DNA of 64,000 nt. It comes from Actinomadura oligospora ATCC 43269. GTDB lineage: Bacteria > Actinomycetota > Actinomycetes > Streptosporangiales > Streptosporangiaceae. The position numbers and the translations under genes are program-made. Location: assembly GCF_000518265.1 (NCBI RefSeq), contig NZ_JADG01000012.1, positions 1 through 64,000 of the forward strand. The letters run 5' to 3'. The notes under the pieces were generated by a model. The model saw only the letters and a list, made by a program, of their open reading frames with translations. It was not told where the DNA came from and did no database searches. Below, one piece after another: positions 1 to 7,824 of this stretch. Positions within the stretch are counted from its first letter, which is position 1; each line of letters begins with the position of its first letter.

Positions 1-133
1 GGGGGTGTGAGGGGAGGGAGTGGGGTGACCCTCGGCGCCCCGGGGTGTGGGGAAGGGGTGGAGTAGTGGGGGGTGGAAGTGCGGTGCTGGTCCCGGGGGA
101 AATGGTGACGTTCCGCGTTCACTTCGTCATTGA

Positions 134-301
134 ATTGCGGCACGCCATCACCTCGCGGCATCCGAGACCAATCCGCAGGGCCCGTTCTATCACGGGGAGT
201 ATTTCTCCAACAAGATTACGCCAACCTCTTTCCATTTCTTCGATTTTTGCTTAGTCTCCGAACTGGCGGAGCAAGATCAACGCGTCGCCGACGGCCGGAC
301 C
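134..301 (+). other. Open N-terminal extension of the shell gene lacking a normal start
   Basis: The reading frame of the shell protein continues upstream without a stop to a TGA at 131-133. The 56 codons look protein-like (for example ASETNPQGPFYHGEYF and TSFHFFDF) and are clearly lower in GC than the rest of the gene. The only initiators in it are ATT and CTG codons. An ATG at 102, preceded by a G-rich ribosome-site-like stretch, is in another frame. Either a rare start is used, or one base is missing or extra between about 102 and 140. Bases 1-101 are a G-rich stretch with no gene seen. Confidence 0.45.
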
Positions 302-1270
302 GTGATCCGGAACGGCCGGCAATACGGCCTTTCACGATGGGAGTTCGCCGTGCTGGACTACCTCATCGACGATCCGGCTCTGCGCAGCCGCAGCGTGGGC
401 GAGGAGTTCGCGCTCGCCGTGGCACGTGCGGGCGGCGGGGACGCCGTCGTGCGGGTGCGGACGCCCCTGACCACGCTCTTCCCCCTCGCCTCCACCCGCC
501 CCCGTCCGACCGTCCGGGAGCAGACCAAGGGCGGCACCGTCACCGACCAGGCCCTCCGCTACGTGCGCGAACTCCGCGACGACGAGGCCGGGGAGCGGTC
601 GGACACCGCCTACGCCACCACGCCCGAGGCCGTGTTCCGGCCGTCGGTCGCGAAGGCCGAACTGACCGAACTGTCCGTGCGCGTGCCCGTCCCGGCCGAC
701 CTGTGCGCCGACCCCGCGCTGCTGGCGCGGTTCGTCGAGCACCGGGTCACGGTGCGGCTGTGCACGGTCGAGAACGAGGTGCTGCTCCGCGGCTCCGCGG
801 ACGGCGCGATCACGGGGCTGCTGTCGGCGCCCGGCGTGCGGCACGGTTCCGCCGGGCCGAAACGCCTGCTGGACGCCCTGATGGACGGCTGCGCCGACGT
901 CGAGGAGATGGGCGGCTCGTGCGACGGGCTGGTCATGCACCCGGCGAACTACTGGAGGCTGGTGGGGTCCGGCGCGCTCGCCGCGGTGGACACGGCCGGC
1001 CTGCGCATCACCCGCACGCGCATGATCGAGCGGGACCTGGTCCTGCTCGGCGACTTCCGCGCCGGGATCACGGTGCTGGACGGCGAGGAGTCCACGCTGG
1101 CGCTGCGCCGCTCCGCCACGTCGCCGGATGGCGCCTCCACATCGCCGAACGGCGTCTCCACCTCGCCGGACGGATCCGCGAGCCCGGCCGACGGCGCCGC
1201 GATCGTCGCGACCATGCGGCTCGGCATGGCCCTGCACCTGCCCCAGCACTTCCTGCTCCTCGAGCTCTGA
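302..1270 (+). CDS. HK97-fold capsid/encapsulin-like shell protein
   Basis: The 322-residue product reads like an HK97-fold major capsid or encapsulin shell subunit. Seen: a central stretch with the spacing of capsid proteins (ENEVLLRG followed by a G-LLS turn), then VMHPANYWRL, then a late strand with GDFRAGITVLDG. These correspond to the A-domain and P-domain landmarks of the fold. No portal, terminase or protease gene is nearby, so an encapsulin nanocompartment (perhaps the poorly known natural-product-associated class) fits better than a prophage; that is inference. Near residue 270 there is a small Ser/Pro repeat (TSPDG/TSPNG, three copies). The start given is GTG, but the frame is open back to 134 with protein-like codons, so the true N-terminus is probably longer. 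No Shine-Dalgarno supports 302. Confidence 0.6.
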   Translation: MIRNGRQYGLSRWEFAVLDYLIDDPALRSRSVGEEFALAVARAGGGDAVVRVRTPLTTLFPLASTRPRPTVREQTKGGTVTDQALRYVRELRDDEAGERSDTAYATTPEAVFRPSVAKAELTELSVRVPVPADLCADPALLARFVEHRVTVRLCTVENEVLLRGSADGAITGLLSAPGVRHGSAGPKRLLDALMDGCADVEEMGGSCDGLVMHPANYWRLVGSGALAAVDTAGLRITRTRMIERDLVLLGDFRAGITVLDGEESTLALRRSATSPDGASTSPNGVSTSPDGSASPADGAAIVATMRLGMALHLPQHFLLLEL

Positions 1271-1400
1271 CGCCCCCGCGCCTCCCCGCCCGCCGCCCGC
1301 TCCCCGCTTCCGACCCGCCACCCGCTCCCCCACCCCCTCCCGCTCCCCGCCTTTCCCAGCTCCTCGCCCTTTCACAGCTCTCTTCCCCCCTCCCGGGATC
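1271..1400 (+). other. C-rich polypyrimidine tract after the shell gene
   Basis: About 130 bases immediately 3' of the shell gene are almost entirely C and T, with G strongly depleted, which is unusual in DNA where G and C are normally balanced. A C-rich, G-poor transcript segment resembles a Rho-utilisation (rut) site, so factor-dependent termination is the simplest reading. A triplex-forming mirror tract is an alternative. No gene is seen here. Confidence 0.4.
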
Positions 1401-1435
1401 GCCGGGCCGCCTACGTCGAAACGGAGGTGACCGAC

Positions 1436-1456
1436 ATGCGTACGACCCAGTGGTAA
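1436..1456 (+). CDS. Six-codon mini-gene encoding MRTTQW
   Basis: A complete start-to-stop unit, ATG to TAA, encodes Met-Arg-Thr-Thr-Gln-Trp. A strong Shine-Dalgarno (GGAGGTGA, 1423-1430) sits five bases before the ATG, which is far better than most ribosome sites in this window. A second unit of the same length and pattern lies 115 bases downstream. The duplicated M-R-T-x-x-W-stop pattern and paired ribosome sites argue against chance. It could be a minimal ribosomal peptide precursor, a leader peptide, or a tiny product linked to the upstream shell gene. No function is known to me. Confidence 0.5.
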   Translation: MRTTQW

Positions 1457-1474
1457 TCCACCGGGGATGTTTGT

Positions 1475-1501
1475 TTCGGCGACGAGCCGTGCGTCGCCGA
1501 A
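1475..1501 (+). terminator. Hairpin between the two mini-genes
   Basis: Perfect 9-base arms (TTCGGCGAC at 1475-1483, GTCGCCGAA at 1493-1501) enclose a 9-base loop and are followed by the AT-rich stretch TTAATTCAA. This could be an intrinsic terminator or attenuator separating the two mini-genes. The surrounding 110 bases are much lower in GC than the neighbourhood. Confidence 0.5.
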
Positions 1502-1570
1502 TTAATTCAACGTCCCCTCAACACAAATGATCCAAATATCACGGCACACCGTAGAGAAAGGAGGATCGCC

Positions 1571-1591
1571 ATGCGTACGCCTCCGTGGTAA
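1571..1591 (+). CDS. Six-codon mini-gene encoding MRTPPW
   Basis: Second copy of the mini-gene pattern, encoding Met-Arg-Thr-Pro-Pro-Trp followed by TAA. The Shine-Dalgarno AAAGGAGG (1557-1564) lies six bases upstream of the ATG and is essentially the ideal anti-16S match. The first nine bases (ATGCGTACG) and the last six (TGGTAA) are identical to the first unit, and only the middle two codons differ. The next gene on this side is convergent, so there is no obvious downstream reading frame for it to regulate. The Pro-Pro-Trp-stop ending could slow termination, but that is speculation. Confidence 0.5.
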   Translation: MRTPPW

Positions 1592-1659
1592 AGATTCAGG
1601 TCGGCGTTGACCGGGCCGCCGCGACGTAGGGTCCGCCCTCGTCCGGACGGACGCTCCGG

Positions 1660-3558
1660 TCACGAAACGCCGTCAGCGGCGCGGCCGCCTCCTTGGGCCG
1701 CGTCCCGGCGCCCGTCATCCCGCTCGGGGTGGCGGGCGCCTCCCGTTCCGCCCGCGAACGCGCCGACGAGCGCCGTGAGCAGGAGGGCCACCGCCATCCC
1801 CGCCCAGACCGCCCGGAAACCGGCGTCGGACGTGCCGTGGAGCAACGCGGTGAGCCCTCCGATGCCGACCGCCGCGCCCGCCGAGCGCGCGAGCATGATG
1901 AGCGCGCTGCCGTTGCCGGACCGTCCCGCCGGGACGGCCGACATCGCCAGCGTCTGCAGCGCGATCGTCAGCACGGCCGACCCGGCGGTGCCGACGATCA
2001 GCGCCGGCAGCAGGACCAGCGCGTACGAGCCGTCCATCCCGGTGATCGCGGGCCAGCACCAGCCCACCGCGCCGATGAGCCCCCCGGCGACGAGGATCGG
2101 CGGCGTGCCCACGCGCCGCACCAGCGGCCCGCTCAGCCAGGACGACACCGCCGCCGTCAGCGGCGCCGGGGTCAGCGCGAGCCCGACGTCCAGCGTGGAG
2201 TAGTGCCAGCGCGCGGTGAAGACCATCGCCGCGGCGAGCGGAACGGCGAACGACACCACACTCGCCAGCACCATCCCGCCGTTCCCGAACGCGGTCGACC
2301 GGACCTTGAGCAGCGTGAAGTCCACCGCGGGACGCGGGTGGCGCAGCGACGCGCGCACCCCGAGCGCCGTGACCGCGCCCCCGGCCACGGCCGATCCGAG
2401 CACCCGTCCGGACGACCAACCCCAGTCGGGCCCGCGGACGAGGCCGAGCACGATCCCGGCGACGCCGAGCGCGAGCAGCGCCGCGCCCAGCAGGTCGGGC
2501 AGGCCGCGCGTCCCGTCCGTCCGCCGGCGGGCCGGAACCCCGTACGCGCCGCACCCGAGCGCCAGCAGCCCGAGCGGCAGGTTGACGAGGAAGATCCAGC
2601 GCCATCCCCCGGCCGCGAGCAGCGCCGAGCCGAGTGCCGGACCGGCCGCCGCCGCGACGCCGGACACCGCGCCGAACAGCGCGAACGCCTGCGCGCGGCG
2701 GCCGGGGAACGCGTCCACGCCGATCGACATCGCGAGCGCCACGACCGCACCGCCGCCGCCCGCCTGGAGCAGCCGCGCGGCGACCAGCGACCCCGGCCCG
2801 GACGCGACTGCGCAGGCCAGCGACCCGGCCGTGAACACCGCGAGCCCGGCCAGGTACATCCGGCGCGGCCCGTACCGGTCGGCCAGCCCGCCCGCGGGGA
2901 GCAGCACCGCCGCGAACACGACCGTGTACCCGGTGATCGTCCAGGACAGCCCCGCCAGCGTGCTCCCCCGGAAGTCGTGCAGCAACTTCGGGATCGCGAC
3001 GCTGACGACGTTGAAGTCCACGACCGCCATCACCTGCGCGACGATCACCGACGCCAACGCGAACATCCGCCGCCCACCGCCCGCCACCTGTGCCGCAGGC
3101 TCCCCGGCTACCGACTCCCCACGACCGTCCGCCCCTTGTGGCGGCCCCGACTCCCCCTCACCACCGGCCACCCGGGACGGACGACTTCCCGGTGCCGACT
3201 CCCCTCCGCCGCGCGCCACCGGACGAGCCCCGCCACCCGGCGCCGCAGAGATGTCACCGTCCGACAGCGACGCCGAGCCGTCCACCGCCCCAACCCTCAT
3301 GTCGTCAGGCGCAGCCCCACCCGCTGCGGCATCGCAGGCAGCCTCAGCCGCAACGACGGCATCACACGCCTCCTCGGCCACCGCAACACCACGCGCAGGC
3401 CCGTCCGCCGTGACGTCTGGCTCCGGTCCGGCCGTCGTGGCGTTGGGGGTTGGCTCGGGGGGTGTGGGGCTGGGGTTCGGCGGGGGTGCGGTGGCCGGGG
3501 AGTGGTGGCGCGGGAGAAGAAGTCTGCGGACGGCCGCCGAGGCGCGGCGGGCGATCAT
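1660..3558 (-). CDS. MFS drug exporter, DHA2 type, with a long low-complexity N-terminus
   Basis: Proton-coupled exporter of the major facilitator superfamily. From about residue 165 on I count 14 hydrophobic segments, the topology of the DHA2 (EmrB/QacA) family. A motif-A-like ADRYGPRR follows segment 2. The first 165 residues are Gly/Ala/Pro/Glu-rich and probably disordered, which is unusual. Internal initiation at the Met encoded at 3064-3066 would remove them. The long form is favoured because its ATG overlaps the stop of the upstream ligase gene as ATGA, the hallmark of translational coupling. The pair probably acts together, for instance exporting a compound that the ligase activates or detoxifies. 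Substrate unknown. Confidence 0.8.
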   Translation of the reverse strand: MIARRASAAVRRLLLPRHHSPATAPPPNPSPTPPEPTPNATTAGPEPDVTADGPARGVAVAEEACDAVVAAEAACDAAAGGAAPDDMRVGAVDGSASLSDGDISAAPGGGARPVARGGGESAPGSRPSRVAGGEGESGPPQGADGRGESVAGEPAAQVAGGGRRMFALASVIVAQVMAVVDFNVVSVAIPKLLHDFRGSTLAGLSWTITGYTVVFAAVLLPAGGLADRYGPRRMYLAGLAVFTAGSLACAVASGPGSLVAARLLQAGGGGAVVALAMSIGVDAFPGRRAQAFALFGAVSGVAAAAGPALGSALLAAGGWRWIFLVNLPLGLLALGCGAYGVPARRRTDGTRGLPDLLGAALLALGVAGIVLGLVRGPDWGWSSGRVLGSAVAGGAVTALGVRASLRHPRPAVDFTLLKVRSTAFGNGGMVLASVVSFAVPLAAAMVFTARWHYSTLDVGLALTPAPLTAAVSSWLSGPLVRRVGTPPILVAGGLIGAVGWCWPAITGMDGSYALVLLPALIVGTAGSAVLTIALQTLAMSAVPAGRSGNGSALIMLARSAGAAVGIGGLTALLHGTSDAGFRAVWAGMAVALLLTALVGAFAGGTGGARHPERDDGRRDAAQGGGRAADGVS

Positions 3559-5210
3559 GGGGTCGGGTGGGCCGCGGCGCGGCGGGCGAGTTCCTCCTCG
3601 ATGTCACGTTTGCGGACCTTGCCCGTTGGGGTCTTCGGGAGTTCGGAGACCAGTTCCAGCCGGTCGGGGGCGTAACCGAGGGTGAGCCCGGCGGCGCTGG
3701 CCGCGTCGCGCAGGGCGTCCAGTGTCGGGGGCTCGCCGCGCGGGACGACGACGGCGACGACGCGTTCGCCGAGGACGGGGTCCGGTTCGCCGACGACGGC
3801 GACCTCGGCGACGTTCGGATGTTCGCGCAGGACGCCCTCGACGACGACGCCCGGAACGTGCACGCCGTTCCGGTTGACCATGTCCTTCACACGTCCGACG
3901 ATCTTGATGCCGCCGAGTCCGTCCGGACGGGCGAGGTCGCCGGTCACGAACCAGCCGTCGTGCAGGGACTCGGCGAACAGCGCCTCGTCGTCCTGGTAGC
4001 CGAGGCACATGTTGGCGCCGCGGACCTCGAGCCGCCCGGGTTCGCCGTCCGGGACGGGGGCGCCATCGTCGCCGACGAGCCGGAGCTCCATCCAGTCGAC
4101 GGGCCGCCCGTCGCTGCGCACGGCGATGTCGGCGGGGTCGCCTGGGCGGCCTATGGTGACGCCGCCGTTCTCGGTCATCCCCCATAGCGGGAGCAAGGAA
4201 ATGCCGAACACGTCGTGCAGGCGCCCAGGCATAGCGGGCGGGATCGGAATCGAGCCAGCCACCAGGTGACGCAGCTTCAGCTCGCGCGGGCGCGCGTCCT
4301 GCTCGTCGGCGAAGTCGTCGAGGGTGCTGGGGGTGATGTAGGCGGTCGTGAGTCCGTACTCCTGCGCGAGGTCGAGCAGGTCGGCGGCGCCGAACGCGTC
4401 CGACCAGACGGCCGTCGCGCCCGCTAGCAGCGGCGCGAGCATCCCGTAGAGCCAGCCGCCCTGCCCGCCGACGATGCACGGCGTGGTCAGGACGTCCTCG
4501 CCGGTGAGGCCGAGCGGGTCGACGTAGCCGCGCGCCATCGCATACAGCGTGTTGAACGAGTGCCGGACGCCCTTGGGCTGCCCGGTCGTGCCGGAGGTGT
4601 ACATGATCTGGAACAGGTCGTCCGGCCCGGGCGGCTCGAGATCGAGGTCCGCGAGCGGGGTGGACGGGGCGAGCAGGGCCTCCTCGAAGCGCATCGCACC
4701 GTCGAGGATCTTCTCCCCGACGACCACCAGATGCCGCAGATCAGGCAGCCGGTCGCGCATCCGGGCGATGGCGGCGGCGGGTTCGAGGCCGCGGACCCCG
4801 TCGATCGTCACCGCGACCCGCGCGCCGCTGCGCCGCAGGATCACCTCGGTGTCGGCGTCACCCGTCGCGATGAAGTACGGCACGACCACCGCGCCGAGGC
4901 GTCCGCAGCCGAGCGCGAGGACGGTCGCCTGCCACTGGTTGACCAGCTGCATGGCGACCCGGTCGCCGCGGCGGACGCCGAGCTCGGCGAGTCCGGCCGC
5001 GCAGCGGTCGACGGCGTCCTTCAGCTCCGCGTAGGTGAAGAGCCGGTCGGGTCCGCGCGCGGTCTCCCAGGTGTGCCCGACGACGGCGAGCCGGTCGGGC
5101 GCCTCACGGGCCCAGCGATCCAGGTCGTCCAGAAAGGTCTCGTTCCGCCACCAGCCGCGCTCGTGGTAGCCGCGCCGCTCAGGGTTGATCACTTCCGGTT
5201 CGCCGGTCAT
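3555..5210 (-). CDS. AMP-dependent acyl-CoA ligase
   Basis: Adenylate-forming enzyme (ANL superfamily) that activates a carboxylic acid as acyl-AMP and then acyl-CoA. Visible core motifs in order: the P-loop YTSGTTGQPKG, the GMTEN adenine-binding motif, GWFVTGDLA, the hinge region GRVKDMVNRNG, and the C-terminal catalytic lysine in TPTGKVRKRD. The length (551 residues) is normal. The ATG at 5210 is chosen because GAGGGAAGGG lies just upstream; a longer frame to 5306 has a Cys-rich, non-homologous start. Sequence style suggests the cyclohexanecarboxylate/medium-chain ligase group, but the substrate cannot be read. It is followed by an overlapping MFS gene. Confidence 0.85.
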   Translation of the reverse strand: MTGEPEVINPERRGYHERGWWRNETFLDDLDRWAREAPDRLAVVGHTWETARGPDRLFTYAELKDAVDRCAAGLAELGVRRGDRVAMQLVNQWQATVLALGCGRLGAVVVPYFIATGDADTEVILRRSGARVAVTIDGVRGLEPAAAIARMRDRLPDLRHLVVVGEKILDGAMRFEEALLAPSTPLADLDLEPPGPDDLFQIMYTSGTTGQPKGVRHSFNTLYAMARGYVDPLGLTGEDVLTTPCIVGGQGGWLYGMLAPLLAGATAVWSDAFGAADLLDLAQEYGLTTAYITPSTLDDFADEQDARPRELKLRHLVAGSIPIPPAMPGRLHDVFGISLLPLWGMTENGGVTIGRPGDPADIAVRSDGRPVDWMELRLVGDDGAPVPDGEPGRLEVRGANMCLGYQDDEALFAESLHDGWFVTGDLARPDGLGGIKIVGRVKDMVNRNGVHVPGVVVEGVLREHPNVAEVAVVGEPDPVLGERVVAVVVPRGEPPTLDALRDAASAAGLTLGYAPDRLELVSELPKTPTGKVRKRDIEEELARRAAAHPTP

Positions 5211-5350
5211 CGTCGACCCTTCCCTCGGTGTCTCCAGCAGACGAACACGGACACACCACCCAGGACAACAGCCGATCATGACAAAAGATGATCTCGGGCC
5301 GTTCAAATTCGTTCGCCCGCGCGACCGCCTCCGGCGTACCCTGCGCTCTC

Positions 5351-6109
5351 GTGCTGATCAACGACGTGCAGGCGTTCCTGCGAAGCGTCCCGGACGACCA
5401 GCGGCTCCGGATCGGGCCGTTCACCGCCAAGATCGACCCGGACGACTCCGACTGGCCGTTCAACTACGCCGTCCCCGACGACGACGCGGACCCGACCACC
5501 GACGAGGTCGAAGCCCTGGTCGGGGCCTTCTTGGAACGGTCCCGCATCCCCCGCCTGGAGTACATCCCGCGCGCCGCGCCCAAGGTCGAGGCCACGATGC
5601 TGGCCGCCGGGTTCACCCCCGAGGGCCGCTTCCCGCTGCTGGTCTGCCCGCCGTCCGAGGTCGTCGACGCGCCGGTCGACCCGGGCGTCCGGACCGAACT
5701 CGTCCCCGCGTCCGCGACGGACGAGCTGTGGGCCGTCGCCCGCGTCACCAACGCCGCCTTCGACGTCCCTCCGCCCGCCGAGCACGACGTCACCCGCATG
5801 CTCCGCGTCCTCGCCGAGGACGGCCTGATCGCCGCCGCCCGCGACGCCGCGACGGGCGAGATCATCGGCGCCGGCCAGCTCCTCGCCCCCAAGGGCGGCG
5901 TCGCCGAGATCGCGGGCATCGCGACAGCTCCGTCCCACCGCCGCCGCGGAATCGGAGGCGCCATCACCGCCCTCCTCACCCGCGCGGGCGCACGAGCCGG
6001 CATCACCACCCTCTTCCTCACTCCGGCCAACGACCAGGCAGCCAGCGTCTACGCCCGAGTCGGCTACCAGAAGCAAGGCGAAGCCCTCTTCATCTCCCTC
6101 CGCCCCTGA
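5351..6109 (+). CDS. GNAT-family N-acetyltransferase
   Basis: About 252 residues with a C-terminal GNAT fold. The acetyl-CoA pyrophosphate-binding loop reads TAPSHRRRGIGGAI (the R/Q-x-x-G-x-G/A motif), followed by the conserved FLTPANDQAASVYARVGY element. The N-terminal 120 residues resemble a degenerate GNAT-like domain, as in two-domain actinobacterial enzymes. The GTG start is preferred over an ATG at 5288 because a TACCCT -10-like box (5337-5342) sits eight bases before it, giving a leaderless or nearly leaderless transcript. It is transcribed divergently from the ligase gene. Acceptor substrate unknown. Confidence 0.75.
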   Translation: MLINDVQAFLRSVPDDQRLRIGPFTAKIDPDDSDWPFNYAVPDDDADPTTDEVEALVGAFLERSRIPRLEYIPRAAPKVEATMLAAGFTPEGRFPLLVCPPSEVVDAPVDPGVRTELVPASATDELWAVARVTNAAFDVPPPAEHDVTRMLRVLAEDGLIAAARDAATGEIIGAGQLLAPKGGVAEIAGIATAPSHRRRGIGGAITALLTRAGARAGITTLFLTPANDQAASVYARVGYQKQGEALFISLRP

Positions 6110-6716
6110 TCCCCCCGCACGCACGCAGGCAGGGCCCACCGCCCAACCCCGCGCACATGAGCCAGGCCCACCATCCACCCCTCCGGGCACGCACGCATAA
6201 GGCCCCGTCCCCACACGCGCGCACGAGGCGGGGCCGGGCGCCGGGCCCCGCGCACACGCACAGGGGCAGGCCCACCTCCCCGCCCACGCCCACGCGCGCG
6301 GGGGCAGGCCCACCGCCCCGCCTCCCACGCGCGCATGAGACGCCGACCCGTCAGGCTCACGCGCATGCATGAGGCAGGCGTCCCGGTGGACACCCACCGT
6401 CCCGCCCCGCACGCGCGTGAGGCGGGCTCGCCGTCCCGCCCCGCACACGCGCGTGAGGCGGACCCGCCGTCCTGCCGTCGCGCGCACGCGTGGGGCGGGC
6501 ACCATCGGCGTCGTGCGCCATTGGCCCCACCTCCCGCGCGCACGCGCGCACGGGGGGCGGGCGATCTCGCTCGGTCCCTACCCCGCCCGCCTGGACGCGC
6601 GCAAGCGCGCGCATGGGGCGGGCGAACGGCCAGAGAGCGGTCCGCGGGATGAGCTGCGCGCGCACGCGCGCGCATGGGGCGGGCCTGGCGTCCTGCCTCA
6701 GGCGCGCGGTCGGCGG
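6110..6716. repeat. Degenerate GC-alternating repeat cluster between convergent genes
   Basis: This 600-base gap separates the 3' ends of two convergent genes. It contains about ten imperfect copies of a core resembling CACGCGCGCATGAGGCGGGC, spaced irregularly at about 30-60 bases (clear copies near 6327, 6359, 6409, 6444, 6535, 6597 and 6657). Long alternating purine-pyrimidine CG/CA runs could adopt Z-DNA. Both strands contain long Arg/Ala-rich frames, but none has a ribosome site or recognisable protein, so I treat it as non-coding. Confidence 0.6.
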
Positions 6717-7403
6717 TTACGGGTGCGCTGGACTCTCAACTCCCATGTGCACGCGCGTGCGCGTGGGCGCGTCGATCTGGTCGAGCACGGCGATGGCGAA
6801 GTCGGCCAGCGAGATGCGGCTGGACGGTGAGCCTGGCGCTTCGTGGTACTCCCCGGTCCGTCCGGCTTCGTGGTCGAAGTCGCCGGACGGGCTCAGGACC
6901 AGCCAGTCCAGCCCGTCCCCGCCCTTCCGCAGGACGTCCACGCCCGCGAGGTGCCCTTCGCAGAACGGCCGGAACTCCGACGGGAAGTCAGGCAGATCCA
7001 TCCAGGTCGGACCGGTGGCCGCTTCCAAATACGCGCCCAGCCCGACCGCGATGACCCGCGGAGCCTGGGACGCGAGCAACGCCCTGTTGGCCGCCGGAAA
7101 GTGCTCGCCGGGATCGACGCTCAGATCGGCGGCGGCGTTCACCACCGCGTCCCGCCCTTGGCTGAGGCGCGCGACGGCGTCCGCATCGGTGATGTCGCCC
7201 CGCACGTAGGCCACGACACCGGCGGCGTTCGAGTTATCCACAGTCTGGGCCTGGACTTTCACGTCCGTCCCGTCATCGGCCACGCTGGTGTGAGCGGACG
7301 GATCGCGGACGACGGCGGTGATGCGGTGGCCACGGGCGAGGGCCTCGCGGACGACGGCGCGTCCGACCCGTCCACCCGCCCCGAAAACGGTGATCTCGGT
7401 CAT
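6717..7403 (-). CDS. NAD(P)H-binding atypical short-chain dehydrogenase
   Basis: 228 residues with an N-terminal Rossmann motif VFGAGGRVGRAV (GxxGxxG). The build matches the 'NAD(P)H-binding' atypical SDR group (NmrA/BVR-B-like), many of which bind cofactor for redox sensing or reduce small flavins and quinones. The central YxxxK catalytic pair of classical SDRs is not evident. It is divergent from an HxlR-type regulator only 49 bases away, with a shared dyad between them. This is the common arrangement for HxlR regulators controlling electrophile- or aldehyde-responsive oxidoreductases. Confidence 0.75.
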   Translation of the reverse strand: MTEITVFGAGGRVGRAVVREALARGHRITAVVRDPSAHTSVADDGTDVKVQAQTVDNSNAAGVVAYVRGDITDADAVARLSQGRDAVVNAAADLSVDPGEHFPAANRALLASQAPRVIAVGLGAYLEAATGPTWMDLPDFPSEFRPFCEGHLAGVDVLRKGGDGLDWLVLSPSGDFDHEAGRTGEYHEAPGSPSSRISLADFAIAVLDQIDAPTRTRVHMGVESPAHP

Positions 7404-7426
7404 GGCAGGACGCTAACCAGAAGGGA

Positions 7427-7444
7427 GGTATCCCCTTGGATACC
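7427..7444. promoter_or_regulatory. Perfect dyad operator between HxlR and oxidoreductase genes
   Basis: An inverted repeat of seven-base arms, GGTATCC-CCTT-GGATACC, sits in the 49-base divergent gap. Its right arm overlaps a TACCGT -10-like box (7441-7446) lying six bases before the regulator's ATG, so that transcript is probably leaderless. It is the expected kind of site for the adjacent HxlR dimer and would repress both genes. Confidence 0.65.
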
Positions 7445-7452
7445 GTGAACGC

Positions 7453-7824
7453 ATGCGCACCCCCCTCACGGCGGACATGTTCGACGAGCTCTGCCCGACC
7501 CCCCTGAGCCCCATCCGCGTGGGCGACAAGTGGGCGGGCATGATCATCCGCTGCCTGGAGGACGGCCCACGCCGCTTCTCCGAGCTGCGCGTCCCCCTGC
7601 GTGACATCACCCCGAAGTCCCTCACGCACTCCCTGCGCGCCCTCGAACAGCGCGGCCTCGTCTCCCGCAACGAACAACCCCGCTCCGTCGAGTACGCCCT
7701 CACGCCCCTGGGCCGCAGCCTGCTGGAACCCCTGAACGCCGCCTGCGCCTGGGCCGAAGAACACTGGGACGAACTGGTGGACGCCCACGAGGCCGCCTAC
7801 CAGGAAACCCGGCACACCGCCTGA
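7453..7824 (+). CDS. HxlR-family winged-helix transcriptional regulator
   Basis: 123-residue regulator whose sequence follows the HxlR signature: a conserved N-terminal Cys (residue 14, CPTPLSPIRVGDKW), GPRRFSELR, the recognition-helix region ITPKSLTHSLRALEQRGLVSR, and the wing ending VEYALTPLGRSL. The single N-terminal Cys is the residue used by redox- and aldehyde-sensing members (HypR, YodB), so thiol-based sensing is possible. It probably autoregulates and controls the divergent NAD(P)H-binding gene through the dyad between them. Confidence 0.88.
   Translation: MRTPLTADMFDELCPTPLSPIRVGDKWAGMIIRCLEDGPRRFSELRVPLRDITPKSLTHSLRALEQRGLVSRNEQPRSVEYALTPLGRSLLEPLNAACAWAEEHWDELVDAHEAAYQETRHTA

Noticed and set aside
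302..1270. Prophage capsid gene
   Set aside because: No terminase, portal, protease, tail or integrase genes are present around it within the window.
130..1530. Very long Arg/Pro-rich frame across the shell gene and mini-genes
   Set aside because: It is out of frame with the recognisable HK97-type protein and shows only the composition expected of a frame-shifted high-GC gene.
1436..1591. Assignment of the mini-genes as biarylitide-type precursors
   Set aside because: They lack the aromatic third residue needed for the P450 cross-link, and the nearest P450 is about 10 kb away in another operon.
6357..6675. Several Arg-rich frames on both strands of the GC repeat cluster
   Set aside because: Equivalent frames occur on both strands with no start signals, as expected for alternating GC repeats.
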